Source of the DNA: Streptomyces sp. NBC_01116
Lineage (GTDB): Bacteria; Actinomycetota; Actinomycetes; Streptomycetales; Streptomycetaceae
DNA length: 64,000 nucleotides
Reading direction: 5' to 3'
Assembly (NCBI RefSeq): GCF_041435495.1
Contig: NZ_CP108644.1
Coordinates: 8,417,501-8,481,500, forward strand
Both the position numbers and the translations under genes were made by a program. Shown one piece after another: positions 36,255-44,643 of this stretch (position 1 is the first letter of the stretch; each line of letters begins with the position of its first letter). A model generated the notes under the pieces. The model was not told where the DNA came from. It did not search any database and saw only the letters and a list, made by a program, of their open reading frames with translations.

Positions 36255-37439
36255 TTACGGGGTGCGCGGTGTGAACGGACCGTCGTGGGCGAAGGCCAGG
36301 CGGGCGAAGCGTTCGGCGATGAGGCGGTGGGTGGCGGGGTCCGGGTGCAGGTCGTCGGGCAGCGGAAGTTCGGCGTGATCGCTCTCGCCGTAGAGGTCGA
36401 GGCCGTCGAGGTAGTGCAGATGAGGGTCGGTGGCGGCGCGTTCGGCGACGATCCGGGCCAGCTGGTCGCGGATGACGGTCAGGGTCAGCTTCCCGGCGGC
36501 GCTCTCCGCGGGATCGCCCATCGCCACGAACCGGAGCCGCCCCTCGCTCATCGCGCTGTAGTCCGGTGCGCAGGGGCCCGGAGTGGTCTCGTGGATGGGG
36601 CAGCAGATCGGCGAGACCACCAGCAGCGGTGCGGTGGGGTGACCTTCGCGGATGGTGTCCAGGAAGCCGTGGACCGCCGGGCCGAAAGCGCGCAGCCGCA
36701 TCAGGTCGGCGTTGACGAGGTTGATGCCGATCTTGACGCTGATCAGGTCGGCGGGGGTGTCGCGCATGGCGCGCGCGGTGAACGGGTCGAGCAGGGCGCT
36801 GCCGCTGAATCCCAGGTTGATCAGCTCGGCTTCGCCGAGGCGCGCGGCCAGGGCGGGCCAGGTGCCGGTCGGGACGGTGGCGTTGGATCCGTGGCTGATG
36901 GAACTGCCGTGGTGCAGCCAGACCGGCCGGCCGCTCGGCCGGGGACTCCGGAGCGGCGCGTCGGTGCGCAGGGCGACCAGGAGCGTGGTCTCGTCGTGGG
37001 GCAGCCAGATCTCGACGTCCTTCTCCTCGTCCGGCAGGCCGGTGAAGCGCAGCGTTTCCACGGGGCCGGGCCGGGTCCGCGAAGTCATCGAGGCCAGGTC
37101 GACGGTGAGCGTGTCACCGTCGCGGGCGCTGGCCCGCGCCGTGGGGCGGCCGTCCACGAGCAGCTCGTACACGCCGTCGGGGCGCGGCGGCGCCCCGGGA
37201 TAGACCCGCTTCGTGGCCACCACGTCCAGCTCGACGGCGGTGGCCCGGGTGCGGAACGCCAGCCGGACCCCGGAGGGCTGTGACGCGGCCATGGCCAGCT
37301 GGTCGTCGGGAATCTGCCGCCGAGCCCGCGCGGGCAGCCGGTGCGGCAGCATTCCGCGCTCGGTCCGCTCCAGGTCGAGCGCGCCCCGCAGGATGTCGGT
37401 GCTGATGGCGGTCGTCGTCCAGTCGTGCCGGGAGGGCAT
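36255..37439 (-). CDS. SGNH/GDSL hydrolase with N-terminal beta-sandwich
   Basis: A 394-residue esterase-like protein with no signal peptide. Residues about 1-165 form a beta-rich domain; the SGNH part begins with GSSISHGS (178-185; probable nucleophile Ser180), followed by the Gly block NLGFSGSALLDP, the Asn block KIGINLVNAD and the Asp/His block LPDDLHPDPATH. This matches carbohydrate-esterase-like GDSL enzymes. It lies 63 bases downstream of a TetR gene on the same strand, so it is likely the regulated partner. Confidence 0.87.
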   Translation of the reverse strand: MPSRHDWTTTAISTDILRGALDLERTERGMLPHRLPARARRQIPDDQLAMAASQPSGVRLAFRTRATAVELDVVATKRVYPGAPPRPDGVYELLVDGRPTARASARDGDTLTVDLASMTSRTRPGPVETLRFTGLPDEEKDVEIWLPHDETTLLVALRTDAPLRSPRPSGRPVWLHHGSSISHGSNATVPTGTWPALAARLGEAELINLGFSGSALLDPFTARAMRDTPADLISVKIGINLVNADLMRLRAFGPAVHGFLDTIREGHPTAPLLVVSPICCPIHETTPGPCAPDYSAMSEGRLRFVAMGDPAESAAGKLTLTVIRDQLARIVAERAATDPHLHYLDGLDLYGESDHAELPLPDDLHPDPATHRLIAERFARLAFAHDGPFTPRTP

Positions 37440-37502
37440 GTTCTCGGCCTCTTCGTTCGTCGAGGGGCGGGATGAGGGGGCGGGAAGGAGCGGGAGGAGG
37501 GA

Positions 37503-38075
37503 TCAGGAAGGGGCGGGCCAGCTGCGCAGCAGGGAGTCGAGCGCGCCGAGGATCTCCGTCCAGCTCTCCTGGGAGTCGGGCGAGCTGTGGTGGAAACCGC
37601 CGGCCGCCTCCAGCCCCACGTAGCCGCTGAAGACGCTGCCCAGAAGCCGCACCGCGTGCGTCTGCTGGAGCTCGGTCAGGTCGTAGCCGCGCAGGATCGC
37701 CCGCATCATCCGGGAGTGCCGGACGCCGGCGCTCGCGGCCACCGCGTCCGCGTCGAGCCGGAACCCGGCCGCGGCGAAGCGCCCCGGGTGCTGGAGGGCG
37801 TAGTCGCGGTAGGCGTCGGCGAAGGCGGTGAGCGCGTCCCGGCCCGCCCGTCCCGCGAGTGCCGCCGACGCCTGGTCGGCCAGCTCCTCCAGGGCCAGCA
37901 GGGCGATCTTCGTCTTGAGGTCGTGGGCGTTCTGCACGTGCGAGTACAGGCTCGCGGTCTTGATGCCCAGCTTCCGGGCGAGCTCCGACGGGGTCACCTG
38001 CTCGAAGCCGATCTCGTCCGCCAGCTCGGCCCCCGCCCGCACGACGCGCTCCGCGGTCAGTCCTCCTCGCGCCAT
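37503..38075 (-). CDS. TetR-family regulator
   Basis: A 190-residue repressor. The N-terminal HTH reads VTPSELARKLGIKTASLYSH and the C-terminal part resembles the WHG (TetR_C_33) ligand domain. A perfect 10-bp palindrome at 38121-38143 lies between it and the divergent FBP zinc-finger gene and is the likely operator, so it should repress itself, the SGNH hydrolase and the FBP gene. Confidence 0.9.
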   Translation of the reverse strand: MARGGLTAERVVRAGAELADEIGFEQVTPSELARKLGIKTASLYSHVQNAHDLKTKIALLALEELADQASAALAGRAGRDALTAFADAYRDYALQHPGRFAAAGFRLDADAVAASAGVRHSRMMRAILRGYDLTELQQTHAVRLLGSVFSGYVGLEAAGGFHHSSPDSQESWTEILGALDSLLRSWPAPS

Positions 38076-38120
38076 GTGACCCTCCGAACGCTCAGCTGTG
38101 ATTGCCTAAGCAAATATACG

Positions 38121-38143
38121 TTTGCCTAATGAGATTAGGCAAA
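38121..38143. promoter_or_regulatory. Operator of the TetR regulator
   Basis: TTTGCCTAAT (38121-38130) and ATTAGGCAAA (38134-38143) form a perfect inverted repeat with a 3-base centre. A half-site TTGCCTAAGCAA lies just upstream at 38102-38113. AT-rich compared with its surroundings and overlapping the probable promoters of both divergent genes. Confidence 0.75.
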
Positions 38144-38157
38144 TTAGCGTGAGTTTC

Positions 38158-38649
38158 ATGAAGCCTCTGACCGAGCAAGAGATCCGATCCGCCTTCGTCA
38201 ACTGCACCAAGGGCGAGGCCAAGCGCCTGTCCGTTCCCCGCGACCTCGCCGACCGGCCCTGGGGCGACCTGGACTTCCTGGGCTGGCGCGACCCTCAGGC
38301 CCCCGACCGGGCCTACCTGGTGCTCGCCTCGGGCGAGAGCCCCGTCGCCATCCAGCTGCGCTCCTCCGACGCCGGATCCTGGCAGACCCGCCGCAGCATG
38401 TGCTCGCTGTGCATGACCGTCCACACCGGAGGCGTCTCCCTGCTGGTCGCCCCCAAGTCGGGGAAGGCGGGCCAGCAGGGCAACTCGGTCGGCGCCTACA
38501 TGTGCAGCGACCTCGCCTGCTCGCTCTACGTACGCGGCAAGAAGGACGCGGGCGTCGGGTCACGGCTCCGCGAGTCCCTCACCCTGGAGCAGCAGATCGA
38601 GCGGACCGTGGCGAATCTCGTGGCGTTCATCGCCAAGGTGACGGTGTGA
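38158..38649 (+). CDS. FBP treble-clef zinc-finger protein (FusB/EF-G-binding-like)
   Basis: A 163-residue cytoplasmic protein of the FBP C-terminal zinc-finger family (PF16571 type), which includes FusB proteins that bind elongation factor G and rescue it from fusidic acid. Four cysteines in the family pattern, C82-x2-C85 and C116-x4-C121, should bind zinc. ATG 38158 gives the normal start; the GTG 36 bases earlier would begin inside the operator. Divergent from the TetR gene and under its palindrome, which hints at inducible ribosome protection (inference). Confidence 0.82.
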   Translation: MKPLTEQEIRSAFVNCTKGEAKRLSVPRDLADRPWGDLDFLGWRDPQAPDRAYLVLASGESPVAIQLRSSDAGSWQTRRSMCSLCMTVHTGGVSLLVAPKSGKAGQQGNSVGAYMCSDLACSLYVRGKKDAGVGSRLRESLTLEQQIERTVANLVAFIAKVTV

Positions 38650-38992
38650 TCCGGCGCGGCCCCTGACCATCGCCATGCGGTACGGGAAGCAGGGGTGTGC
38701 CTCCGTCGGTCGTCGGCGGTGTCGATCGACGGCAAGGTTCAGGACGCCGTGGTGATCGGTTCCGGCCGTGCAAGGGGCGGTGTACGCCCGGGTGCGGCTC
38801 CGCCGCACCCGCTGGACCTGAACGGATACGAAACCGTTCGACCGTGTGCGAAAGACACCGGCCAGATCTCGCGGTCCCGCGAAGTGGCCGGTCCGGGCGT
38901 CGACCCAATAGGTGCCTGGGGCATCCAATTGGGTGAGGTGCGGAGCGATCCGCTCCGCACCTATCACCGAGCACTGCGAGGCGACCGCTCCC
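38650..38992. other. Gene-free stretch upstream of the P450 gene
   Basis: 343 bases with no convincing gene. The only clear structure is the 12-bp inverted repeat at 38936-38962. Around 38820-38870 there is a locally AT-richer patch (GATACGAAACC, GTGCGAAAG) that could hold the promoter. Confidence 0.5.
38936..38962. promoter_or_regulatory. 12-bp perfect inverted repeat in the P450 leader
   Basis: AGGTGCGGAGCG (38936-38947) and CGCTCCGCACCT (38951-38962) with a 3-base centre, ending 30 bases before the P450 start. It could be an operator or an RNA hairpin in the 5' leader. No regulator gene is adjacent. Confidence 0.5.
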
Positions 38993-40243
38993 ATGACGGA
39001 ATCCACGACGGAACCGGCCCGCCAGGACCCCGCTCTCACCAGTCCTTCCACCGAACCGACCTCCGCGACCTCGTTCCCGCAGGACCGCGAGTGCCCCTAC
39101 CACCCGCCCAACGGGTACGGACCACTGCGCGCGGACCGGCCGCTGAGCCGGGTCACCCTCTTCGACGGGCGTCCGGTCTGGGCGGTCACCGGCCACGCCC
39201 TGGCCCGCCGGCTGCTGGCGGATCCGCGGCTGTCCACCGACCGCACCCACCCCGACTTCCCCGTTCCGGCCGAGCGGTTCGTGAACGTGCCGCGGCGGCG
39301 CGTGGCCCTTCTCGGCGTCGACGACCCCGAGCACAACTCCCAGCGCAGGATGCTCATTCCGAGCTTCTCCGTGAAGCGGATCGCCGCGCTGCGCCCCGGC
39401 ATCCAGGAGACGGTGGACCGCTTGCTGGACGCGATGGAGCGGCAGGGGCCGCCCTCCGAGCTGGTCGCCGACTTCGCGCTGCCGGTGCCGTCGATGGTGA
39501 TCTGCGCGCTCCTCGGTGTTCCGTACGCCGACCACGAGTTCTTCGAGGGCTGCTCGCGGCGGCTCCTGAGGGGCCCGGGTGCGGCCGACGTGGACAAGGC
39601 CCGGATCGAGCTGGAGGACTATCTGGGCGCCCTGATCGACCGCAAGCGGGCGGAGCCGGGGGAGGGGCTCCTGGACGAGCTGATCCACCGGGACCACCCG
39701 GGCGGACCCGTCGACCGGGACGACCTCGTCTCGTTCGCCGTGATCCTGCTCGTCGCGGGGCACGAGACGACGGCGAACATGATCTCGCTCGGTACGTTCA
39801 CGCTGCTGAGGCACCCCGGGAAACTGGCCGCGCTGCGGTCCGGAGAGGCGACGACGGCCGCGGTGGTCGAGGAGCTGCTGCGGTTCCTGTCCATCGCCGA
39901 CGGCCTGCAGCGGCTGGCGACCGAGGACATCGACGTGGACGGGACGACGATCCGCGAGGGCGAGGGCGTGCTCTTCTCGACCTCGCTCATCAACCGCGAC
40001 ACCGAGGTGTACGACCACCCGGAGACGCTCGACTGGGACCGGTCCACCCGCCACCATCTGGCCTTCGGCTTCGGTGTCCACCAGTGCCTGGGCCAGAACC
40101 TGGCCCGCACCGAGCTGGACATCGCCCTGCGCACGCTCTTCGAGCGGCTGCCGGCGCTCAGGCTCGCCGTGCCCGCGCACGAGATCCAGCACAAACCCGG
40201 GGACACGATCCAGGGTCTGCTGGAACTGCCCGTGGCCTGGTGA
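38993..40243 (+). CDS. Cytochrome P450 (CYP105-like)
   Basis: A 416-residue monooxygenase. The oxygen-activation motif AGHETT is at 255-260, the ExxR helix follows, and the heme loop FGFGVHQCLGQ contains ligand Cys365. Overall pattern fits the Streptomyces CYP105 group of broad-substrate enzymes. The stop overlaps the GTG of a 3Fe-4S ferredoxin gene, the normal redox partner. No other tailoring or biosynthetic genes adjoin, so a role in xenobiotic conversion is as likely as one in a pathway. Confidence 0.93.
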   Translation: MTESTTEPARQDPALTSPSTEPTSATSFPQDRECPYHPPNGYGPLRADRPLSRVTLFDGRPVWAVTGHALARRLLADPRLSTDRTHPDFPVPAERFVNVPRRRVALLGVDDPEHNSQRRMLIPSFSVKRIAALRPGIQETVDRLLDAMERQGPPSELVADFALPVPSMVICALLGVPYADHEFFEGCSRRLLRGPGAADVDKARIELEDYLGALIDRKRAEPGEGLLDELIHRDHPGGPVDRDDLVSFAVILLVAGHETTANMISLGTFTLLRHPGKLAALRSGEATTAAVVEELLRFLSIADGLQRLATEDIDVDGTTIREGEGVLFSTSLINRDTEVYDHPETLDWDRSTRHHLAFGFGVHQCLGQNLARTELDIALRTLFERLPALRLAVPAHEIQHKPGDTIQGLLELPVAW

Positions 40244-40446
40244 GCGGCATGGGCGTCCAGGTCGACAAGGAACGCTGCGTGGGGGCCGGCATGTGCGCGC
40301 TGACCGCGCCGGACGTGTTCACGCAGGACGACGACGGCTTCAGTGAGATGCTTCCCGGCCGCACGGTGGAGCCGGGGGACCACCCGCTGGTGCGGGAGGC
40401 CGTGCGGGCCTGCCCGGTCGGGGCGGTAACCCTGACCGACGACTGA
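40240..40446 (+). CDS. 3Fe-4S ferredoxin, P450 partner
   Basis: A 68-residue (GTG 40240) or 65-residue (ATG 40249) small ferredoxin. Cysteines are arranged C-x5-C (CVGAGMC) with a final CPVGAV, and the second position of the usual 4Fe set is missing, so a 3Fe-4S cluster is expected. GTG overlaps the P450 stop (GTGA), indicating coupled translation. It should pass electrons to the P450. Confidence 0.92.
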   Translation: MSGMGVQVDKERCVGAGMCALTAPDVFTQDDDGFSEMLPGRTVEPGDHPLVREAVRACPVGAVTLTDD

Positions 40447-40507
40447 CGGGTCCGACGGGCACTGACCGGAGGGGCAAGAGGTACGGGCCTGACGTGAAGG
40501 TCTGGCC

Positions 40508-40549
40508 GGGCCCCGGCGGGACGCGACGCGGTCGCGCCCGCCGGGGCCC
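40508..40549. terminator. Bidirectional terminator, 13-bp perfect stem
   Basis: GGGCCCCGGCGGG (40508-40520) pairs with CCCGCCGGGGCCC (40537-40549) around a 16-base loop, between the convergent stops of the ferredoxin (40446) and TerB (40578). Confidence 0.75.
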
Positions 40550-40577
40550 CGTCGCTACGGGAAACGCACCGGCCGGA

Positions 40578-41129
40578 TCAGAGGCCGAACTCCTGCGGGG
40601 ACACCCCGAGCGCCATGCACGCCTCTCGCAGAACCTGTGCCTCGGCCGGGGCGATGTACCCGTCCGCTCCGGCGATCACGAAACCGGTCTGGATGACCGC
40701 CTTGGCCTCCACCGGCTTCTTCGCGGCCTTCGCGATCTCCTGCATGGCCTCGGTCTTGCCCTGCTGGAAGTTGAACATCATCTGATCGACATGCTTGTTG
40801 AACCTCTGCCGCAACTGCTCGGGCGGGAAGTTCTGCAGGACGTCGTTCTGCAGGATCAGCGTCTCCACGTGGTGCCGCTCGGCGGGGTCGACGGACCCGT
40901 CGGCGGCCGCGACCAGAGCGCACATCGCCATACTGGCGTCCCGGTACGCCCCGCTCTTGAGCTCCGTCTTGAGGGAGCCGAGCTGCGACTTGAGCAGCCC
41001 CACCAACTTCTCCTTCGAGCCGCCCGCGGCTCCCGTACCCGGCTGCTGCTGCCCGGCGGGGCCCCTCGTGCCCTGCGACTGCTGCTGAAGCCCCTTGGCC
41101 TGGTCCTTGATGCGGTCCCACATAGCCAT
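40578..41129 (-). CDS. TerB-family (tellurite resistance-like) protein
   Basis: A 183-residue cytoplasmic protein with a Gln/Gly-rich linker (about 15-45) and a helical TerB domain that carries two acidic loops, AAADGSVDPAER and AGADGYIAPAEA, likely divalent-metal sites as in the family. AAGGTGG lies 6 bases before the ATG. TerB proteins act in Ter-type membrane-linked stress systems; here no other ter gene is nearby, so function is open. Confidence 0.85.
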   Translation of the reverse strand: MAMWDRIKDQAKGLQQQSQGTRGPAGQQQPGTGAAGGSKEKLVGLLKSQLGSLKTELKSGAYRDASMAMCALVAAADGSVDPAERHHVETLILQNDVLQNFPPEQLRQRFNKHVDQMMFNFQQGKTEAMQEIAKAAKKPVEAKAVIQTGFVIAGADGYIAPAEAQVLREACMALGVSPQEFGL

Positions 41130-41278
41130 GCGTGCCACCTTGTCGATCGGATCGATGGTCCGCGCGATGTGCGCGCGGCCTCTTGCAACCATTCTTCGTG
41201 GACCGCGCGTCGCCGGCCCTCGCCCGGTGACCGGTGAGCCTCCCGAAGCAGGCGGCTCCGGGAGGCTCGTCGAACCGA

Positions 41279-41935
41279 TCACACGCGGTCCTTCCGCCGA
41301 TCACCTCGGCGGGAACGCAGCCTGCGACCGACCGCCACGACCAGCGCCACGACCACCACTACCAGAACGACCTTCGAGAGCACCCCGACGTAACTCTCCA
41401 CGAGCTCCCACTGGTCACCCAGCAGATATCCGGCCATGACGAGGATGAAGTTCCATATGAAGCTGCCCAAGGCGGTGAGGAGTACGAAGGTCGGCAGAGG
41501 CATCCGCTCAACGCCGGCCGGGACACTGATCAGGCTGCGGAAGATCGGGATCATCCGGCCGAAGAAGATGGCCTTCATGCCGTGCTTGACGAACCATTCC
41601 TCGGTCTTCTTGAGGTCGGAGACCTTCACCAGGGGGAGTCGCTCCCACAGGGCGTACATGCGGTCCCGGCCGAAGAGAGCGCCGATCTGATACAGGGCGA
41701 CAGCCCCCACCACCGACCCCAGCGTCGTCCAGAACAGGGCGGAGAACAGGCTGATCACTCCCTGCCCCGCGGCGAAACCCGTCAGCGGCAGAATGATTTC
41801 GCTCGGCAACGGCGGAAAGAGATTCTCCAAGGCGATCGCCAGTCCGGCCCCGGGGCCGCCCATGGTTTCGACAAGGCTGGTCGCCCAGCCCGCGATGCCG
41901 CTCGCCGGCTCCGAGGCGAGAGGGAAATGCTGCAT
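41279..41935 (-). CDS. DedA-family membrane protein
   Basis: A 218-residue integral membrane protein with the DedA/SNARE-associated motifs ENLFPPLPSEIILPLTGFAA and FFGRMIPIFRSLISVPAG, and four to five membrane segments, the last followed by a basic tail. DedA proteins are transporters or scramblases for undecaprenyl phosphate and other lipids and support envelope homeostasis. GGAG lies 9 bases before ATG 41935. Monocistronic. Confidence 0.88.
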   Translation of the reverse strand: MQHFPLASEPASGIAGWATSLVETMGGPGAGLAIALENLFPPLPSEIILPLTGFAAGQGVISLFSALFWTTLGSVVGAVALYQIGALFGRDRMYALWERLPLVKVSDLKKTEEWFVKHGMKAIFFGRMIPIFRSLISVPAGVERMPLPTFVLLTALGSFIWNFILVMAGYLLGDQWELVESYVGVLSKVVLVVVVVALVVAVGRRLRSRRGDRRKDRV

Positions 41936-42273
41936 GTGCGTCTGCTCCAGGACTGAGTAGGAAGGCCGAGGCCGGAGTGCTGACCAACTCGGCGTCATAA
42001 CTTTTCGGGGCGGTGAATCCCCCAGGATTCGGGCGGATGCCGGGAGAGGAATCCGGGACCCATCACGAGGGAATCGCGGCGGAATGCCGCATGACGCGGG
42101 ACGTGAGAGCACGAGTCCGCGAGCGGGAGATCAAGGCCTGGGTGGCCATCGGAGGCCCTGCCCGCCGACCGGGGCGAGCGTGGTGCGACTCACCGGGTCG
42201 AGCGCCGAGCCACCGCGGGGCGTCAGGCTGTGCGGGGCCCGGAGGGCTGCCGCAGGGTGGTCGGAGGCTCCGC
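41936..42273. other. Gene-free stretch upstream of dedA
   Basis: 338 bases between dedA and the small membrane-protein gene. It probably contains the dedA promoter (minus strand, AT-richer patch near 41990-42015). Short open frames on both strands lack coding character. Nothing else is recognisable. Confidence 0.45.
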
Positions 42274-42630
42274 TCAGCAGCGAAGGATCTGGACACGGGC
42301 AGGGCTTCGCGATCCGGAGTGCGAAGAATGCTGCCGGGCGACATCCGTCGCGCAGTCGTGGAGATCCGGTGATGAGGAGGGAATGCCTGCCTGTACGGGA
42401 GGCGAGGCCGTCGAGCTTCCCGCTTTGTGGCGGTGCTGGAGTGTGACGTCACCGTCGACGCCCTCCAGCGGAGTGCTGGGCCCCGACCCGTCGAATACGG
42501 ACACGGACGGAGAATGAGCTGCCGTGCCGACGGTCTGCAGGGTCTGAGCGGAGGTGCCGAGAGCGAACGCGGAAATCATCAGGAGCACGGCGATACCGGC
42601 GCAGAAGGCCAGCATCTCCCTGCAGCGCAT
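42274..42630 (-). CDS. Small membrane or secreted protein, unrecognised
   Basis: A 118-residue product. One strong membrane helix or signal sequence (MLAFCAGIAVLLMISAFALG, about residues 6-25) is followed by a Ser/His-rich tail with two cysteines (DLHDCATDV and the C-terminal QILRC) and several His residues (LQHRHK, RQHSSHS). GGGAG lies 7 bases before the ATG at 42630; an open frame extends further upstream to 42705. I do not recognise a family; the His/Cys-rich tail would suit metal binding. Confidence 0.6.
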   Translation of the reverse strand: MRCREMLAFCAGIAVLLMISAFALGTSAQTLQTVGTAAHSPSVSVFDGSGPSTPLEGVDGDVTLQHRHKAGSSTASPPVQAGIPSSSPDLHDCATDVARQHSSHSGSRSPARVQILRC

Positions 42631-42882
42631 TCCTACGCTCCCTGTCCCGGTCGATTCGGCTCGTTGGGCGAAGTGCCGAAGCCGCTCGGCGAATTGCCGC
42701 CGCACGACTGCACTCTAACAGCCCGAACTGAAGCGAACCTGAAGCTCATTTCGCCGTACGGCTCACGCGCTGCGGCGACCGTACGCCCGCCGGCCCGGCC
42801 GGGCCGGCGGGTCGGCGGGTCGGCCCCAGAGGTCGGCGGGCGCACGCCGCCTCCGGCTTCCCGCCGAAGGGCCCTGGCGTGG

Positions 42883-43755
42883 TCAGGCCGTGCTGTGGAC
42901 GCGGCCCAGGAAATCGAGGATGAGCGCGGCGACCGTGTCACCGGCGCTTTCCAGCAGGAAGTGCCCGCCGTCGAGGAGGTGGATCTCGGCGTCCGGGACG
43001 TCATCGGCGAAGGCGCGGGCGCCGTCGGGGCCGAAGATCGGGTCGTTCCGGCCCCATACCGCGAGAACCGGCGGCCGGTGGGCGCGAAGGTAGGCGTGCA
43101 GTGCCGGGTACAGCGGCGAGTTGCTGGCGTAGTCACGGAACAGCGACAACTGGACCTCGTCGTTGCCGGGGCGGGAGACGAGGGCGAAGTCGTGGTGCCA
43201 GGTGTCGGGGCTGATGGTGCTCTCGTCCGGAGTGCCGGTGACGTACTGCCACTTGATGCCGTCCAGGGTCAGCGCGCCGCGCGCGTGCGCCTCGTTCTCG
43301 GGTGTCTGCTCGCTCTGGTAGCTCCGGATCGGCTTCCAGAAGCTCTCGACGAACCCCGCGTCGTAGCCGTTGCCGTTCTGCGTGATGATCGCCGTGATGG
43401 CCCCGGGGTCGGCCAGCGCGAGCCGCCAGCCGATCGGCGCCCCGTAGTCCTGGACGTAGATCGCGTAGCGACTCACCCCCAGTTGATAGAGGAGTCGCGC
43501 GGTCAGGTCCGCCAGCGCGTCGAAGGTGTAGGTGAACGCATCGACCGAGGGCGCGGCGGAGAGACCGAAACCCAGGTGGTCGGGCGCGATCACGTGGAAG
43601 CGCTCGGCCAGTGCGGGAATCAGGTCGCGGAACATGAACGAACTGGTCGGGAAGCCGTGCAGCAGCACGACGGCGGGTGCGTCGGCGTCGCCGGCCTCCC
43701 GGTAGAAGACGCGCTGTCCCTGGACGTCCGCGTAGCGGTGGTGGACCGAAGTCAT
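42883..43755 (-). CDS. Alpha/beta hydrolase, haloalkane-dehalogenase/epoxide-hydrolase type
   Basis: A 290-residue alpha/beta-fold hydrolase. Oxyanion loop HGFPTSS (33-39), nucleophile Asp103 in YVQDYGAP (Asp rather than Ser, as in haloalkane dehalogenases and epoxide hydrolases), acid in WGRNDPIFG and catalytic His in DGGHFLLE. No signal peptide. Stands alone, convergent with nothing close downstream. The substrate could be halide, epoxide or ester. Confidence 0.88.
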   Translation of the reverse strand: MTSVHHRYADVQGQRVFYREAGDADAPAVVLLHGFPTSSFMFRDLIPALAERFHVIAPDHLGFGLSAAPSVDAFTYTFDALADLTARLLYQLGVSRYAIYVQDYGAPIGWRLALADPGAITAIITQNGNGYDAGFVESFWKPIRSYQSEQTPENEAHARGALTLDGIKWQYVTGTPDESTISPDTWHHDFALVSRPGNDEVQLSLFRDYASNSPLYPALHAYLRAHRPPVLAVWGRNDPIFGPDGARAFADDVPDAEIHLLDGGHFLLESAGDTVAALILDFLGRVHSTA

Positions 43756-43926
43756 GGCTAACCCCTCTGGATCAATTTACTGGTTAGTGCCATCATGCCG
43801 CTCGAACCTAACCTGTCAAGTTGGATAATGGGGGTTAGGGGGGTAGGGGTATGTCGAAAAATCGCGGGATGGGAGGAACCCGTCCCTCCGCCAGGTGTGA
43901 TGGCTAGGGTCTGAGGAATGGAGACC

Positions 43927-44499
43927 ATGGGGAATCGACGGGCGAGACGTGTGACGGCGGCAGTGGTCGGAGCCGCTGCCGCGGTGCTGTTCGGAGTCGG
44001 CGGTGCGCTGGCCGTGGGTACGTCGGACGAAGGGCCGACAGGACCGGACCCGGTGCCCGCGGAGAGCGTGCCCGCAGAATCGAGCGGAGGTGGCGACGTC
44101 TCGGGCGGCTCCGACGGCGGCTCCGGAGGGTCGGACGGCGGGAGCGTGAGCGGCTCCGGAGGGTCGGAGGGCGGCTCCGGAGAGACCGGTGGTTGGACCG
44201 TGGGCGGTTCCGGAGGGTCGGACGGCAGTTCCGGAGAGACCGGTGGTTGGACCGTGGGCGGTTCCGGAGGGTCGGACGGCGGCGATTCCGGATCCACCGG
44301 GGGGCCCGAGCCCAGTGCCCACCCGAGCGGCCCGGATCCCACGGTCGGCCCCAGCCCTTCGCCGGCGGCTCCGGCCGATCTCGCGGAGGTCGCCCAGCGG
44401 ATCGAGGACCTGGAGAAGAAGGTCGACGAGCTGCCCACGAAGAAGGATCTGGCCGATGCGCTGCGCGCGTTCGCGGACTCCTTGGAGCCGCAGGACTGA
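43927..44499 (+). CDS. Secreted or membrane-anchored Ser/Gly-repeat protein with C-terminal coiled coil
   Basis: About 190 residues. An Ala/Val-rich signal or anchor helix (about 12-30) is followed by roughly 110 residues almost wholly of Gly, Ser, Asp, Glu, Thr, with two copies of an 18-residue unit containing ETGGWTVGG. A Pro/Ser stretch leads to a short charged helix (LAEVAQRIEDLEKKVDELPT) that should form a coiled coil. GAGGA lies 9 bases before ATG 43927; ATG 43918 has no proper spacing. No enzymatic domain; it may be a surface or cell-wall protein. Confidence 0.7.
   Translation: MGNRRARRVTAAVVGAAAAVLFGVGGALAVGTSDEGPTGPDPVPAESVPAESSGGGDVSGGSDGGSGGSDGGSVSGSGGSEGGSGETGGWTVGGSGGSDGSSGETGGWTVGGSGGSDGGDSGSTGGPEPSAHPSGPDPTVGPSPSPAAPADLAEVAQRIEDLEKKVDELPTKKDLADALRAFADSLEPQD
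44176..44283 (+). repeat. Two tandem 54-bp repeats in the Ser/Gly-rich gene
   Basis: Units begin at 44176 and 44230 with TCCGGAGAGACCGGTGGTTG and are nearly identical over the whole length, including synonymous positions, which points to recent duplication or ongoing homogenisation. Confidence 0.8.
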
Positions 44500-44515
44500 G
44501 GGCGGGCGGAAACGT

Positions 44516-44550
44516 GGCCCCGGTGCCGGCTCTCCGGTCCGGCCGGGGCC
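44516..44550. terminator. Inverted repeat between convergent genes
   Basis: GGCCCCGG (44516-44523) pairs with CCGGGGCC (44543-44550) downstream of the Ser/Gly-rich gene and before the convergent MOSC gene. Confidence 0.5.
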
Positions 44551-44643
44551 GCGTCCGATGCGGGAATCAGCTGCCGGGTAGGACCGGACGGCCTTGGCCG
44601 GGTGGCAGTCCCGCGTTCCCCGGCCGGGCCGGGGGTCGGGCGT

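Noticed and set aside
38560-39051. Minus-strand open frame of 163 codons between the FBP and P450 genes
   Set aside because: It overlaps both neighbours, has no ribosome site and no recognisable domain.
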